Origin: Bacteroidota bacterium | Lineage (GTDB): Bacteria; Bacteroidota; Bacteroidia; Chitinophagales; LD1 | Assembly (NCBI GenBank): GCA_026391075.1 | Contig: JAPLES010000020.1 | Span: 39,403-103,402 of the forward strand | Direction of reading: 5' to 3' | DNA length: 64,000 bases | Part shown: positions 56,101 to 63,955 of the stretch, one piece after another | Layout of the letters: every line of letters starts with the position of its first letter | Position numbering within the stretch: position 1 is the stretch's first letter | Notes under the pieces: model-generated | Seen by the model: only the letters and a program-made list of their open reading frames with translations | Databases searched by the model: none | What the model was told of the DNA's origin: nothing | Made by a program: the position numbers and the translations under genes

Positions 56101-57441
56101 GTGTCCCTTCAATACGTTTTCGAGAATATCCCAAATAACAGGTTCTTTTTTGTCAACGAGTTTCTTCGCGCTCTTCACAGTTTTCACAATTCCTCTCTCA
56201 ATCAACTTGCGAATAATATACGGTTTGAAAAGTTCGGCAGCCATATCTTTTGGCAATCCGCACTCGTGTAATTTCAATTCGGGTCCTACAACAATTACTG
56301 AACGACCTGAGTAGTCAACACGTTTACCGAGCAAGTTCTGACGGAAACGTCCTTGTTTTCCTTTCAATACATCTGAAAGTGATTTCAACTGACGACCTCC
56401 TTCTGCTTTCACCGCGTTTGATTTACGGCTATTGTCGAACAAGGAGTCAACGGCTTCCTGCAACATACGTTTTTCGTTACGAAGAATTACTTCAGGAGCT
56501 TTAATTTCCAAAAGACGTTTCAAACGGTTGTTACGGATAATTACTCTGCGGTATAAATCGTTCAAATCTGATGATGCGAAACGACCACCATCCAACGGTA
56601 CCAACGGACGCAATTCAGGCGGAATAACCGGAAGGAACTGCACCACCATCCACTCAGGACGGTTTTCGATATGCTCGTTTGCACTGCGGAACATTTCCAC
56701 TACGCTCAAACGCTTTAAGGCTTCTGCCTTGCGCTGACGCGAAGTTTCGTTAGCCGCATCGTGACGAAGCTGGTATGAAAGTTCATCCAATTTGATGCGC
56801 GAAAGCAATTGTTTCATTGCTTCTGCTCCCATTTTGGCAATAAATTTATTAGGGTCAGTATCTTCCAACTGATTGTTGTTCTTCAATGATTCGTTCTCAA
56901 ACGCAGAGAGGTATTCTTCTTCGGTCAACAAATCGAGGTAAGCCACGTTTTTTACTTCGGGTCCTTTTTCTGTTTGAAGTTCTACTCCGTCAGCCGCTTT
57001 ACCAGCCTGAATAACTACGTAACGCTCGTAATAGATTATGCTCTCGAGTTTCTTAGAAGAAATTCCCAAAAGGTAACCAATTTTGTTTGGCAATGATTTG
57101 AAATACCAGATATGCACGATAGGCACAGTCAACTTGATGTGACCCATGCGCTCTCTGCGCACTTTCTTTTCGGTTACTTCAACTCCGCAACGGTCGCACA
57201 CAATACCTTTGTAGCGAATTCTTTTGTACTTGCCGCAGTAGCATTCGTAATCTTTGGTAGGTCCGAATACACGCTCGCAGAACAAACCTTCCATTTCGGG
57301 TTTGTAAGTACGGTAGTTGATGGTTTCGGGTTTCTTAATTTCTCCGTTCGAACGACCAAGGATAGCATCGGGCGAAGCGAGCATGATGGTGATTTTGGAG
57401 AAGTCGAATCGTTTAACGTTCTCTTTTCTGAAAGATGCCAT
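53104..57441 (-). CDS. rpoC: DNA-directed RNA polymerase subunit beta'
   Basis: The 1445-residue beta' subunit forms the clamp and half of the active site of RNA polymerase. The N-terminal zinc ribbon ([20 protein letters not shown]) and the catalytic loop NADFDGDQM (about residues 485-493) with the three Mg2+-binding Asp residues are present, together with the bridge-helix and trigger-loop region ([16 protein letters not shown]) and a second zinc site ([13 protein letters not shown]). Length is normal for Bacteroidota. Unusually, no rpoB or ribosomal protein L7/L12-L10 genes precede it; the 407 bases upstream are non-coding, with a promoter. Gene order therefore differs from the normal rplJL-rpoBC operon. 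Confidence 0.98.
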   Translation of the reverse strand: MASFRKENVKRFDFSKITIMLASPDAILGRSNGEIKKPETINYRTYKPEMEGLFCERVFGPTKDYECYCGKYKRIRYKGIVCDRCGVEVTEKKVRRERMGHIKLTVPIVHIWYFKSLPNKIGYLLGISSKKLESIIYYERYVVIQAGKAADGVELQTEKGPEVKNVAYLDLLTEEEYLSAFENESLKNNNQLEDTDPNKFIAKMGAEAMKQLLSRIKLDELSYQLRHDAANETSRQRKAEALKRLSVVEMFRSANEHIENRPEWMVVQFLPVIPPELRPLVPLDGGRFASSDLNDLYRRVIIRNNRLKRLLEIKAPEVILRNEKRMLQEAVDSLFDNSRKSNAVKAEGGRQLKSLSDVLKGKQGRFRQNLLGKRVDYSGRSVIVVGPELKLHECGLPKDMAAELFKPYIIRKLIERGIVKTVKSAKKLVDKKEPVIWDILENVLKGHPIMLNRAPTLHRLSIQAFLPKLIEGKAIQLHPLVCTAFNADFDGDQMAVHVPLSNASILEAQLLMLASHNILNPQNGTPITLPSQDMVLGLYYMTKEKKSTKEVKVKGQGLAFYSVEEATIAFNEGKVELHAPVRCRVRLIEGGKPVSKLIETTLGRLLFNQAVPEKVGYVNKMLGKKQLKEVIGQILADTDIPTTAKFLDDIKKLGFYYSFKGGLSFNLRDVVVPANKEKLVQDATEKVDEIYESYQMGFITDKERFNQVVDIWTATDNRLTNTLMKQIAEDKQGFNSIFMMLDSGARGSKQQIKQLSGMRGIMAKPRKSGSTGSEVIENPILANFKEGLSVLEYFISTHGARKGLSDTALKTADAGYLTRRLVDVAQDVVINEEDCGTLRGITISALKDNEDVVEPLFDRILGRTSLLDVYHPETDELIIEAGTEILEKAAKVIQEAGIESVEIRSVLTCESRKGTCVKCYGRNLATNRTAEEGDAVGIIAAQSIGEPGTQLTLRTFHVGGIASMSATENELKARFDGIIQFDGVRLTSGVDEAGEKIQIVIGRTGETRIVKDDNADKVLISNHIPYGSTMFVKDGKHVKKGDVICKWDPYNNVIVSEHAGKVKFEQIIENITYRDEMDEQTGHREKVIIETKDKTKVPAVIVEHGKEGKVYSMPVGAHIVVNNGVTVKQGEIIAKIPRVMGKVKDITGGLPRVTELFEARNPSNPATVAEIDGVVRFGGVKRGNREIIVENRDGEITKYLVPLSKHILVQEQDFVRAGTPLSDGAITPTDILHIKGPFAVQEYLVNEIQEVYRLQGIKINDKHVEVIVRQMMGKMIIVDPGDTRFLEGTSVEKFELLRVNDEMFDKKVVEEAHESSNLKPGQIVTLRALREENSLLRRADKPLVKFRDAIPATATSQLQGITRASLSTYSWISAASFQETTKVLSTASIAAKRDYLAGLKENVIVGHRIPAGTGLRRLKNLIVTNKEDLQRAERKIETGNVELLG

Positions 57442-57756
57442 GTTTAGTAATTAGTATTTAGTAATTAGTAAATAGAAACAGAGCTAAAGGCGGTTACACC
57501 TTTTGCCAAATCTTTTCCTCTGAAAAAAGTTGAAAACTGAGGTTCGATTTCGCGCCTGCCGGCTTGCATAATTTCGAAGCTAATATCAGCCACTCTTTAA
57601 AAAGGAGCGCAAATATATTTAAGTAGGCGAAAGAAAAAAAGGGTTGGGGGAATTTGTTTTTTGGACGCAACAACCGAACGGATTAACTACACCAGCACCA
57701 GGATAGAAGATTAATCGTTAGAACAAAGTTGATTAAACAGTGATGTGAAAAGCACC
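57442..57756. promoter_or_regulatory. Leader and promoter region of rpoC
   Basis: This stretch contains no credible open frame. Directly before the rpoC start is a direct repeat of TTTAGTAATTAGTA (57443-57470). On the minus strand TATATTTG (57617-57610) matches the -7 consensus, with no clear TTG at -33, about 170 bases before the rpoC ATG, so rpoC would have a long leader. A leader of that size could hold control elements, but I recognise none. No trace of rpoB coding sequence is seen. Confidence 0.55.
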
Positions 57757-57830
57757 TATGTCTTTGAAAAAAACAAAAGCGATTCCATTTGCATAGGCTT
57801 TGTAAGAAGGGCGGATAGTTCTCGAACGCG
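57757..57830 (+). repeat. Degenerate tRNA promoter copy with tRNA-like remnant
   Basis: The stretch CTTTGAAAAAAACAAAAGCG here is nearly identical to the promoter in front of the tRNA-Asp gene at 60097. It is followed at the same distance by GGGCGGATAGTT (57809-57820), which reads like the first bases of a tRNA before losing match. It appears to be a decayed duplicate of a tRNA locus and lies just after the HMA gene. Confidence 0.6.
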
Positions 57831-57848
57831 GACGCGTTTTGTGTTGCC

Positions 57849-58208
57849 TTACTGTTTTCTGCAACAGCCGTCCAGGTTGTTTACTGCTTCTGCAGTTGCT
57901 TTTTTATCGTCAGCATCAAAACCGGCTTTATTAATGGCTTCGCGAATTTTTTCGGGAGAAGTTTTTTTAGCATCGTAGGCAACCGTAATAGTATTTGCCT
58001 TTGCATCAATCGAAACTTTTTTAATGCCGCTGTTTTCGGTAATGTGGTCGTTAATGCGTGGTGCGCATCTGCCGCATTGCATGCAATGGCTGCAATAGAT
58101 ATTGGTTTTTATGGTAACGGTTTGAGGATTGTCTTTGTTTTTTTGCCCGAATGCAAAAACGTTGATGGTAAGCATTACCGCTGCAATGAGGATTGACTTT
58201 TTATTCAT
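57849..58208 (-). CDS. Secreted heavy-metal-associated (HMA) domain protein
   Basis: A 119-residue exported protein with a signal peptide (1-21, cut after FAFG) and one ferredoxin-like HMA domain. Four cysteines (C39, C42, C45, C48 in YCSHCMQCGRC) offer a CxxC copper- or zinc-binding pair with an extra pair beside it; the C-terminal end also has C115 and C116 (DGCCRK). Members carry metal ions to efflux pumps or buffer them. The usual single CxxC of the family is here doubled, which may allow a second metal or redox use. No transporter or regulator is adjacent. A tRNA promoter copy follows the gene and another precedes it. Confidence 0.88.
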   Translation of the reverse strand: MNKKSILIAAVMLTINVFAFGQKNKDNPQTVTIKTNIYCSHCMQCGRCAPRINDHITENSGIKKVSIDAKANTITVAYDAKKTSPEKIREAINKAGFDADDKKATAEAVNNLDGCCRKQ

Positions 58209-58280
58209 GGTTTTGTTTTATGTGATTGCGTAAAGAAAATAATTTTTGTATCAGCAGTCATTTTTGGACATGCAAACCAA

Positions 58281-58325
58281 ACTGCTTTGAAAAAAACAAA
58301 AAGCGAATATCTCTTTGCTCTCTTT
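58281..58325 (+). repeat. Second degenerate copy of the tRNA-Asp promoter segment
   Basis: TTTG (58286-58289) followed by AAAAAAACAAAAAGCGAATAT and CTCTTTGC closely matches the promoter at 60100-60129. The -7 element is changed (TATCTCTTTG), and no tRNA-like sequence follows, so this copy is probably inactive. Confidence 0.6.
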
Positions 58326-58354
58326 GTAAGTCGAAAGTGAATGTGTATCTGTCA

Positions 58355-58404
58355 CGAAAAAAAAGCATTACGCCACTGCCTTAAACGTTCAGGCAGTGGC
58401 GTAA
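58355..58404 (-). terminator. Intrinsic terminator after the delta-60-repeat gene
   Basis: TTACGCCACTGCCT (58368-58381) pairs with AGGCAGTGGCGTAA (58391-58404), 14 pairs with a 9-base loop. On the minus strand it is followed by a run of eight Ts. Confidence 0.93.
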
Positions 58405-58417
58405 ACAAAGTCCTAGG

Positions 58418-59978
58418 TTAAAACTTAATCAGCTTGGTATTTGATGTTCTGTTTTCTTCTGTGTAGCTCAGTAAATAGTAACCCGATATTATTTTTTGAG
58501 TATTGATTTTTGTTTCGTCTTCTGTTGTTCTCGCGTGCATGATTTCTGTGCCCGTTACATCGAACAAAATAATTTCTCCTTTTTCGGTGGTGCCTTTTAT
58601 TTTCAGTTCACCCGAGAATGGATTTGGATAAACAGTTGTTGTGCTGAGCGAAGCAGGAACATCAGCCACATCAACCGTTCCGTAATTGCCATAGCGCACT
58701 ATTGCCACATCGAGGTCGGTGCCGTTGTTGGTAGTTCCCACCACTACAATTTTTCCATCGGTTTGCAATGCCATTGCCTGAGCAGTTTCGGTAGTGCTTC
58801 CAACATCGGTCAAAACTTTTCCATCTGCATCGAAGGATGTATCTAAACTTCCGTTGGTAGTATAACGCACTATGGCAAAATCCTGAGAATCGCCAGGGAA
58901 TCTGTTATAGCCCGCCAATACTATTTTGCCATCGGGTTGAATAGCCATGGCATTGCCTCCTGCAATATTGTTGGCTACATTTGTTTTTACCACGACCATC
59001 GTGGTCGAAGGTGGTATCAAGTGTTCCGTTAGTGTTATAGCGGGTTACTGCAAAAAGACCGGCAACAACTACGCTATCATTCGTGAAACCTCCCGCTACT
59101 ATTTTACCATCTGTTTGTATGGCTACAGATGAAGCCTCGTCATTATGATTGCCGAAATCGGTAATCAGTTTTCCATCACTATCAAAAGTGGTATCTAAAC
59201 TTCCATCGGTGTTATAGCGCGCTATGGCAAAATCAATATCACCGGGGTTGGTGGAACTTTCTCCTGCCAATACTATTTTGCCATCGGTTTGCAGGGCTAT
59301 TGCCATGGCATAGTCAAAAATACTTGCGAAATCGGTGGTTACTATTCCGCCTGTGCCAAAGTTATTATCTAAAGTGCCGTTGGTAGTGTAACGCACCATT
59401 GCAAAATCTGTAAAATAACTGAAGCCGTTGGTTTGGGTGTATCCGGTTACCAGAATCTTTCCATCGGTTTGAATGGCTATTGCGGTGGCAAAATCATTAT
59501 AGATTCCTATGGCAGTATTCTGTTTTCCATTGGTGCCGAAAGTAGAATCTAAAGAACCGTTGGTTTGATATCGGGCAATAGTAAAGTTGAGTTTAGAGCC
59601 GATAGTGCCATAGCCTGCCACCACAATTTTGCCATCGGTTTGAATAGCTACTGCCCGGGCAACTTCATCGGCAGTTCCGAAATTGGTAGCAACTATTCCA
59701 GCGGTGCCAAAGGTATTGTCTAAGGAGCCGTTGGTGTTGTAGCGAAGCACTGAAAAATCTGTACTGAAGCCGAGCACTCTGCTGCCCACTACCACAATTT
59801 TACCATCGGTTTGAATAGCAACTGCATTTGCCTGGTCTTCGCTAATACCCACAGCGGTGGTTACTATACCGGTGCCGTTGAAGCTAAGGTCGAGTGAACC
59901 CGCTTGGGAATAAGAAAGAGTTGGTAAGCAGAAATGGACAAACAGAACTGTTGAGAGAAATGTAGATTTCATTTTCAT
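58418..59978 (-). pseudogene. Delta-60-repeat T9SS cargo protein, frameshifted
   Basis: Two frames together code a secreted repeat protein. From the ATG at 59978 a signal peptide (MKMKSTFLSTVLFVHFCL) leads into about eight units of the delta-60 type (SLDNTFGTAGIV, then AIQTDGKIVV), each about 53 residues. In the repeat ending FDHDG the frame breaks: the next bases read on in the +1 frame as VVKTNVANNIAGG. A single inserted base close to 58994, inside a CCACGA/TCGTGG hairpin, explains it. The second frame ends in a T9SS sorting domain (VYPNPFSGELKI, ending NTKLIKF). Probably a sequencing or assembly error, or a true pseudogene. Role: cell-surface beta-propeller-like structure. Confidence 0.75.
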
Positions 59979-60099
59979 TGTTTTGAGTTTAGTTAATGCG
60001 AAAGTGCGCATAGCTCTTTCTCTGCACAAAGGAAAATTTTGCTGTTATTAGGTTTCGGGAGAAAATGATTTAAAAAAAGAATAGACGAAGCTGAATGGC

Positions 60100-60129
60100 T
60101 TTGAAAAAAACAAAAAGCGAATATATTTG
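60100..60129 (+). promoter_or_regulatory. Promoter of the tRNA-Asp gene
   Basis: TTTG (60100-60103), an 18-base A-rich spacer and TATATTTG (60122-60129) match the Bacteroidota consensus exactly, 17 bases before the tRNA. Two degenerate copies of the same segment occur at 57763 and 58286. Confidence 0.85.
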
Positions 60130-60146
60130 CGCTCCCTTTGAAAGAA

Positions 60147-60220
60147 GGACCGGTAGTTCAGTTGGTTAGAATGCGTCCCTGTCACGGACGAGGTCGCGGG
60201 TTCGAGTCCCGTCCGGTCCG
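60147..60220 (+). tRNA. tRNA-Asp (anticodon GTC)
   Basis: The acceptor arms GGACCGG (60147-60153) and CCGGTCC (60213-60219) pair fully. The anticodon loop CTGTCAC lies in a perfect CGTCC/GGACG stem, giving GTC, and the T-arm reads GGTTCGAGTCC. Discriminator base is G at 60220, and CCA is not encoded. The body is 74 bases. Confidence 0.97.
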
Positions 60221-60233
60221 CAACCAACAAGCT

Positions 60234-60270
60234 AAAACCCTCGAAAGACAAGCTCTTTCGGGGGTTTTGC
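60234..60270 (+). terminator. Intrinsic terminator after tRNA-Asp
   Basis: AAAACCCTCGAAAGA pairs with TCTTTCGGGGGTTTT (60254-60268), one G-U pair, across a 5-base loop, ending in a short T-run. Confidence 0.85.
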
Positions 60271-60532
60271 ATTTTAGGGAGTCGGGTTGGGAGTCGGTTG
60301 CAATAAGTTCGGAACAATTCAGCAATACTTTGGACGATATTCAACATACAAACATGTTTGAAAATATTTTTCAAAAGCCAGTCCAGATTTTATCGGAACC
60401 GTATTTATGGCTCCAAGTTTTTTGTCGGACAAGGGCAGTGAAAAAGTCGGACGAAGCGTCTAACTGCATGACAATTACATTAACGTATGACGCTTCGTCA
60501 TAATTTGATAAAACTGTAGGTGCAAAATCAAA
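60271..60532. other. Island boundary region with direct and inverted repeats, no gene
   Basis: This gap has a direct repeat GGGAGTCGG (60277-60285 and 60289-60297) right after the tRNA terminator, and a perfect inverted repeat GACGAAGCGTC (60450-60460) with GACGCTTCGTC (60489-60499), each arm itself self-complementary. No credible coding sequence is seen. Direct repeats next to a tRNA end are typical of island boundaries, but no second tRNA-end copy was found in the window. Confidence 0.5.
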
Positions 60533-60979
60533 TTAAAACGGAGTATCGTCATCACCGAAAGGAAAACTAAGCGGGTCTATATCTACACTACGCAATTTAT
60601 TCAGAACCTCTTCATCATTCACAAAATTTGAACACTCATAAATATCCTTGATTTCGTCACCCTCCATCAAAAACAGAATATCCATATAGTCACCTTGCTT
60701 GCCAAGAAATGTAAACCCTCGACAGCCCTTACTACAACCCGCACATCCCCCTTTGTGTAACGACAATACTCTATCGTCAGCTTTTTCAAATTGTTCGAAC
60801 GCCTTTATCAGTTTGCTGATGAAAAGATACTTCGGAAAATCCTGATAAGTTCTGTCATCATCCAGAAATGAGCTCACCATTTCAATATCAAGGTGCGCCA
60901 TAAAATAAATTACAGCTTCGTATTGATTACGTGGTGATAGTTTTTGTTCCGCCTGTGTGAAAAGTTCAGTTTGTCTCAT
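60533..60979 (-). CDS. Small protein of unknown function with a Cys cluster
   Basis: A 148-residue, acidic protein I do not recognise. The middle carries GGCAGCSKGCRGF (C79, C82, C86; C-x2-C-x3-C), which could bind zinc or an Fe-S cluster. The N-terminal half is helical (AVIYFMAHLDIEMVSSFL), and the end is very acidic (FPFGDDDTPF). It lies 13 bases after the helicase gene on the same strand and is probably translated with it, so it is most likely a helicase partner. The pair sits in the first position of the island behind tRNA-Asp. Confidence 0.6.
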   Translation of the reverse strand: MRQTELFTQAEQKLSPRNQYEAVIYFMAHLDIEMVSSFLDDDRTYQDFPKYLFISKLIKAFEQFEKADDRVLSLHKGGCAGCSKGCRGFTFLGKQGDYMDILFLMEGDEIKDIYECSNFVNDEEVLNKLRSVDIDPLSFPFGDDDTPF

Positions 60980-60992
60980 ATCTCTATTCTGG

Positions 60993-62345
60993 TTAATAAA
61001 ACGCCAAATTTGTTTTTGCTCTTGTTACTGCTGTGTATTGGAATCGTAGGCATGGTATGTGAAAAGTATTCAAATACACTTTCTCCCATTCTCCGCCTTG
61101 TGCTTTATGGCACGTGATGGAATAACCATAATTTAATCGCAACGCACCCACATACCGGTCATCTTCTGGAAAACCGGTTTCTGAAAACGGACGATTTTTA
61201 GTGAACCTTTCGTGGCGCAACCGATTCTCCACTATGAAATCTAACTGGCCGTTTTTGGACATAACGCTTTCGACCAGTAAGTAGTCTTCTATCACCTCCT
61301 CAGTTCCTTCTATGTTTTTATAAATCACCTTAATAGGCATAAAGTGTAAACCTGCTACTTCCTCTATCAGTTTAGGGAAGATTTCCTTTACCGTTACGTG
61401 GTCACCATTATACAACCGGTGAGAATTGCGGCTCCAATTAGTTGTTACCATCATCAAGTCACCTGGCTCAAGCAGCAGCGCTTTTTTACCGAATAACTTT
61501 TCCCGAACAGCTTTATTGAAGACGTTATTCATGTTGTGAGTCGCACCAATGGAAATGGCATGTTCCGTTCCATTGTTCAAAAAATCATGGACGTAATCGT
61601 CCGCTGCTCTCCAAGGATTAGAGAATTTGTATCCTTCCAGTTTTACCTCGGTCTTGCCATCATCAATGCCCTTGCGCGTTTTTATAGCGTTCAACATAAT
61701 TTGGCTCCCATCCTCCTGACGCTTCACTTCTGTCAGTAGATTGGTTTTGCCCTTCCAACTGTATGTTATTTGAAGATAATCAGCACACAGTGCGCGTGAT
61801 TCCACTTCGTGCATCGGAGGCAACTGATAGCGGTCACCCAAGAATAATACCCTATTGCCTTTGTGCCCGTTTTTTACGAATGCCACGAGGTCATTCAATA
61901 ATGAGTTTTCGCTTTTGAAAAAAGAAGCCTCATCGTTATTCGGAACACTCGGAATCATGGACGCCTCGTCAATAATGTAAATAGTCTCCTTCGAGTTAAG
62001 GTTCTGTTTCAGTCTCCATGTAACCGCCCCAGTTTTCTTGTTAGAAGTAGCAGTATAAATCATCGAGTGAACTGTATTGCTTACTGTTTTACTCTTGCGC
62101 CCAATGATGCGAGCCGCTCTACCTGTGGGTGCTGCTATCTGGTAACGGACGTCCATTTGGTTAAGATAGCCAATGAACGCGCTTACAATGGAGGTCTTTC
62201 CAGTGCCTGCTGCCCCGCACAAAATCATAAAGTCATCTGCGGTTTCCTTCTTCGAAAATTCAGCCATACCCAACAGAGCGTTCCTTTGCTCAGTGGTAGG
62301 AGTTGCAAAATGAAGATGGTCTAGAATTGTAATAGCGTTTTTCAT
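60993..62345 (-). CDS. SF1B DNA helicase, Dda/RecD-like
   Basis: A 450-residue ATP-dependent DNA helicase moving 5' to 3'. The Walker A motif GAAGTGKTS is at residues 44-52, the Walker B motif IYIIDEASM has D126 and E127, APTGRAARII follows motif I as motif Ia, and YSITCHKAQGGEWEKVYL is the UvrD-C2-type end. Length and order match the phage T4 Dda and cellular RecD2/Pif1 branch. The ATG at 62345 is preferred over a TTG at 62372. It is divergent from the WYL gene, with an inverted repeat between the two. In this place it probably serves the mobile element or a defence system (inference). Confidence 0.88.
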   Translation of the reverse strand: MKNAITILDHLHFATPTTEQRNALLGMAEFSKKETADDFMILCGAAGTGKTSIVSAFIGYLNQMDVRYQIAAPTGRAARIIGRKSKTVSNTVHSMIYTATSNKKTGAVTWRLKQNLNSKETIYIIDEASMIPSVPNNDEASFFKSENSLLNDLVAFVKNGHKGNRVLFLGDRYQLPPMHEVESRALCADYLQITYSWKGKTNLLTEVKRQEDGSQIMLNAIKTRKGIDDGKTEVKLEGYKFSNPWRAADDYVHDFLNNGTEHAISIGATHNMNNVFNKAVREKLFGKKALLLEPGDLMMVTTNWSRNSHRLYNGDHVTVKEIFPKLIEEVAGLHFMPIKVIYKNIEGTEEVIEDYLLVESVMSKNGQLDFIVENRLRHERFTKNRPFSETGFPEDDRYVGALRLNYGYSITCHKAQGGEWEKVYLNTFHIPCLRFQYTAVTRAKTNLAFY

Positions 62346-62387
62346 ACTGTTTTTCTTTTCTTTACGGTGCAAAGAAGGGAGGCATCA

Positions 62388-62404
62388 GTGCAATCCATTT
62401 GCAC
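62388..62404. promoter_or_regulatory. Inverted-repeat operator between the helicase and WYL genes
   Basis: GTGCAA (62388-62393), a 5-base spacer (TCCAT) and TTGCAC (62399-62404) form a perfect 6-base inverted repeat in the divergent promoter region. The same arms and spacing recur at 63498, after the WYL gene, so it is a likely WYL-protein binding site. Confidence 0.75.
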
Positions 62405-62428
62405 ACTAATCACTATCCTGACCCAAGC

Positions 62429-63493
62429 ATGAGCGCCACCGAAGACGGAGCATACATTACCTTATCTGAACGCAGGAGAACGCTGCTTGAAAAATACCTG
62501 CAAAAAAGAGTAGGTTATACAAAAAAACAACTCATGAAGATTTTGGCGGATGAACTCTCAGATGTGCGGGATGCAGGAGATTTTTCTCTGAGGACGCTGA
62601 ATTTCGATTTAAAATACCTAGCCAATTGTGGTGCTGAAATACAAAAGGAAAAACGCAAGGCCAAAAACAGGACTGGCCGGGTTATTACCGAATATTATTA
62701 CCGCTATGCAAACTCAAAATGGACATTTCGGAAACAACTTCTCGACAGCGATGCTGTTCAAAGTATTAAAGTAGCTGCTACTATCTTAAAACAGATTCCT
62801 GGGCTTAAGTTACATCATGACTTATTAGAGTTTTGTGAGAGTGTTGAGAATCAAAGCCTTCATTCTTCAAGTGATAGAACCTACATCCAATTTGACACCA
62901 GGCCTTATTATGATGGCAACAAACATCTGATACAGATTCTTGATGCCTGTAAACTTGGAAGTGTAATCAGTTTCGATTATCAATCATTTAAAGCTGATAA
63001 AGCGAAAAGAGTGGTTTTGCATCCATACCTGCTTAAAGAATATAACAACCGGTGGTTCGTTATTGGAATGACAGAAGAAGCCCACATAAAGGAAACTTAC
63101 GAGATAAGCCAATACGGATTAGAACGGATAAAGGGGAAAATAAAAAATGAGGGTTTGGAGCACTATTACCATCCTGACTTTAATCCCGATGAATACTTTG
63201 CTCATGTGATAGGTGTATCAGCGAAACCAGGTGCAACAGTTGAAAACGTGGTTTTGCGATTTGCCATCGATAGAGCACATTATGTTGAGACAAACCGACT
63301 TCACTCAACACAGCATGCAATTGAGGGAAAAGCAACTAAAACTCATAAGACTTTTAGTTACGAACTAATTCCAAACCAGGAATTGGAATCTTTAATTCTC
63401 TCTTTTGGCGAAGACATTGAAGTGCTAAAGCCGGAAAAGTTGCGAGAAGCCATAACCATTAAAATAAACCTTAATAAAAAAATATACATTTAG
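62429..63493 (+). CDS. WYL-domain transcriptional regulator
   Basis: A 354-residue regulator. An N-terminal winged-helix DNA-binding region (about 1-80, with ERRRTLLEKYLQKRVGYTKKQLMKIL) is followed by the WYL domain (about 150-240; VISFDYQSFKADKAKRVVLHPYLLKEYNNRW, with RWFVIG in the WYL position) and the WCX C-terminal extension. WYL proteins sense nucleotides or DNA ends and control defence systems and DNA-damage responses. The ATG at 62429 is chosen; an earlier TTG at 62399 would run across the operator. Matching operators lie on both sides of the gene, so it probably represses itself, the helicase operon and the following ATPase gene. Confidence 0.9.
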   Translation: MSATEDGAYITLSERRRTLLEKYLQKRVGYTKKQLMKILADELSDVRDAGDFSLRTLNFDLKYLANCGAEIQKEKRKAKNRTGRVITEYYYRYANSKWTFRKQLLDSDAVQSIKVAATILKQIPGLKLHHDLLEFCESVENQSLHSSSDRTYIQFDTRPYYDGNKHLIQILDACKLGSVISFDYQSFKADKAKRVVLHPYLLKEYNNRWFVIGMTEEAHIKETYEISQYGLERIKGKIKNEGLEHYYHPDFNPDEYFAHVIGVSAKPGATVENVVLRFAIDRAHYVETNRLHSTQHAIEGKATKTHKTFSYELIPNQELESLILSFGEDIEVLKPEKLREAITIKINLNKKIYI

Positions 63494-63497
63494 GATA

Positions 63498-63514
63498 GTG
63501 CAAATAAGTTGCAC
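63498..63514 (+). promoter_or_regulatory. Second inverted-repeat operator, before the P-loop ATPase gene
   Basis: GTGCAA (63498-63503), a 5-base spacer (ATAAG) and TTGCAC (63509-63514) copy the operator at 62388 in arms and spacing. The flanks extend the match to AGTGCAA and TTGCACT here. It lies 34 bases before the ATPase start codon. Confidence 0.8.
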
Positions 63515-63547
63515 TCAGTTGAATTTTATTTGTAAAAATAATATGCC

Positions 63548-63955
63548 ATGAAAAACATTCTTGAAGAAATTGTAGAGAACTGGAAACTTGAGGGTCGCGA
63601 TGAAAACAATGACCGATATTTTTACCATACTAATGAGCTCGAAAAAATTTTGAAAGGGCAAAAGCTTTTTGTAATCGGTCGAAAAGGAACTGGTAAAACC
63701 GCTTTAAGAGAATTTATTTTTCAATCCAGTTCAGCTGACAAGGGCATATACTCGGAAAAATTAACATTCAAAAATTTCCCATTTGGCACATTGTATCAGG
63801 CCAAAAATATTCAGTATACACCACCCAACCAGTATATTACTTTATGGAAACTGCTCATTTATTCTGTCGTGGCAAAAATGATGCTTCGAAACAAAAATAT
63901 TGATGCCGCAGTTAATGGATATTCCGCGTATACAAGTCCACCTATTCCGCGGTAA
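63548..63955 (+). pseudogene. P-loop ATPase (Sll1717-type?), truncated
   Basis: Only 135 residues are open. The N-terminus matches P-loop ATPases of the Sll1717 type: a helix, YFYHTNELEKILKGQKLFVIG, and Walker A GRKGTGKT (residues 44-51). Such proteins are normally several times longer and include Walker B and sensor motifs. After about residue 124 the sequence stops looking like protein and reads through a TATTCCGCG repeat to a stop at 63953. That region is likely the end of an inserted element, so the gene is cut. The real ATPase may continue beyond the window in another frame. It is under the operator at 63498 and so part of the WYL-controlled system. Confidence 0.6.
63920..63951. mobile_element. 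Possible insertion-element end (direct repeat TATTCCGCG)
   Basis: TATTCCGCG occurs at 63920-63928 and again at 63943-63951, with a 23-base period and a shared pyrimidine-rich word (GTCCACC) between. Repeated short words near an end, exactly where the ATPase reading stops making sense, are typical of some insertion-sequence ends such as the IS21 family. The rest of the element lies beyond the window. Confidence 0.4.

Noticed and set aside
57442..57848. Remnant of rpoB before rpoC
   Set aside because: None of the frames shows conserved beta-subunit motifs; the region is AT-rich and repetitive.
60048..60374. Minus-strand protein running over tRNA-Asp
   Set aside because: It reads through the tRNA gene and terminator in reverse; the peptide over the tRNA is the usual false translation of tRNA.
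60450..60499. Integron attC site
   Set aside because: One end has an RYYYAAC-like GTCTAAC, but no matching GTTRRRY is found at the other end and no integrase is present in the window.
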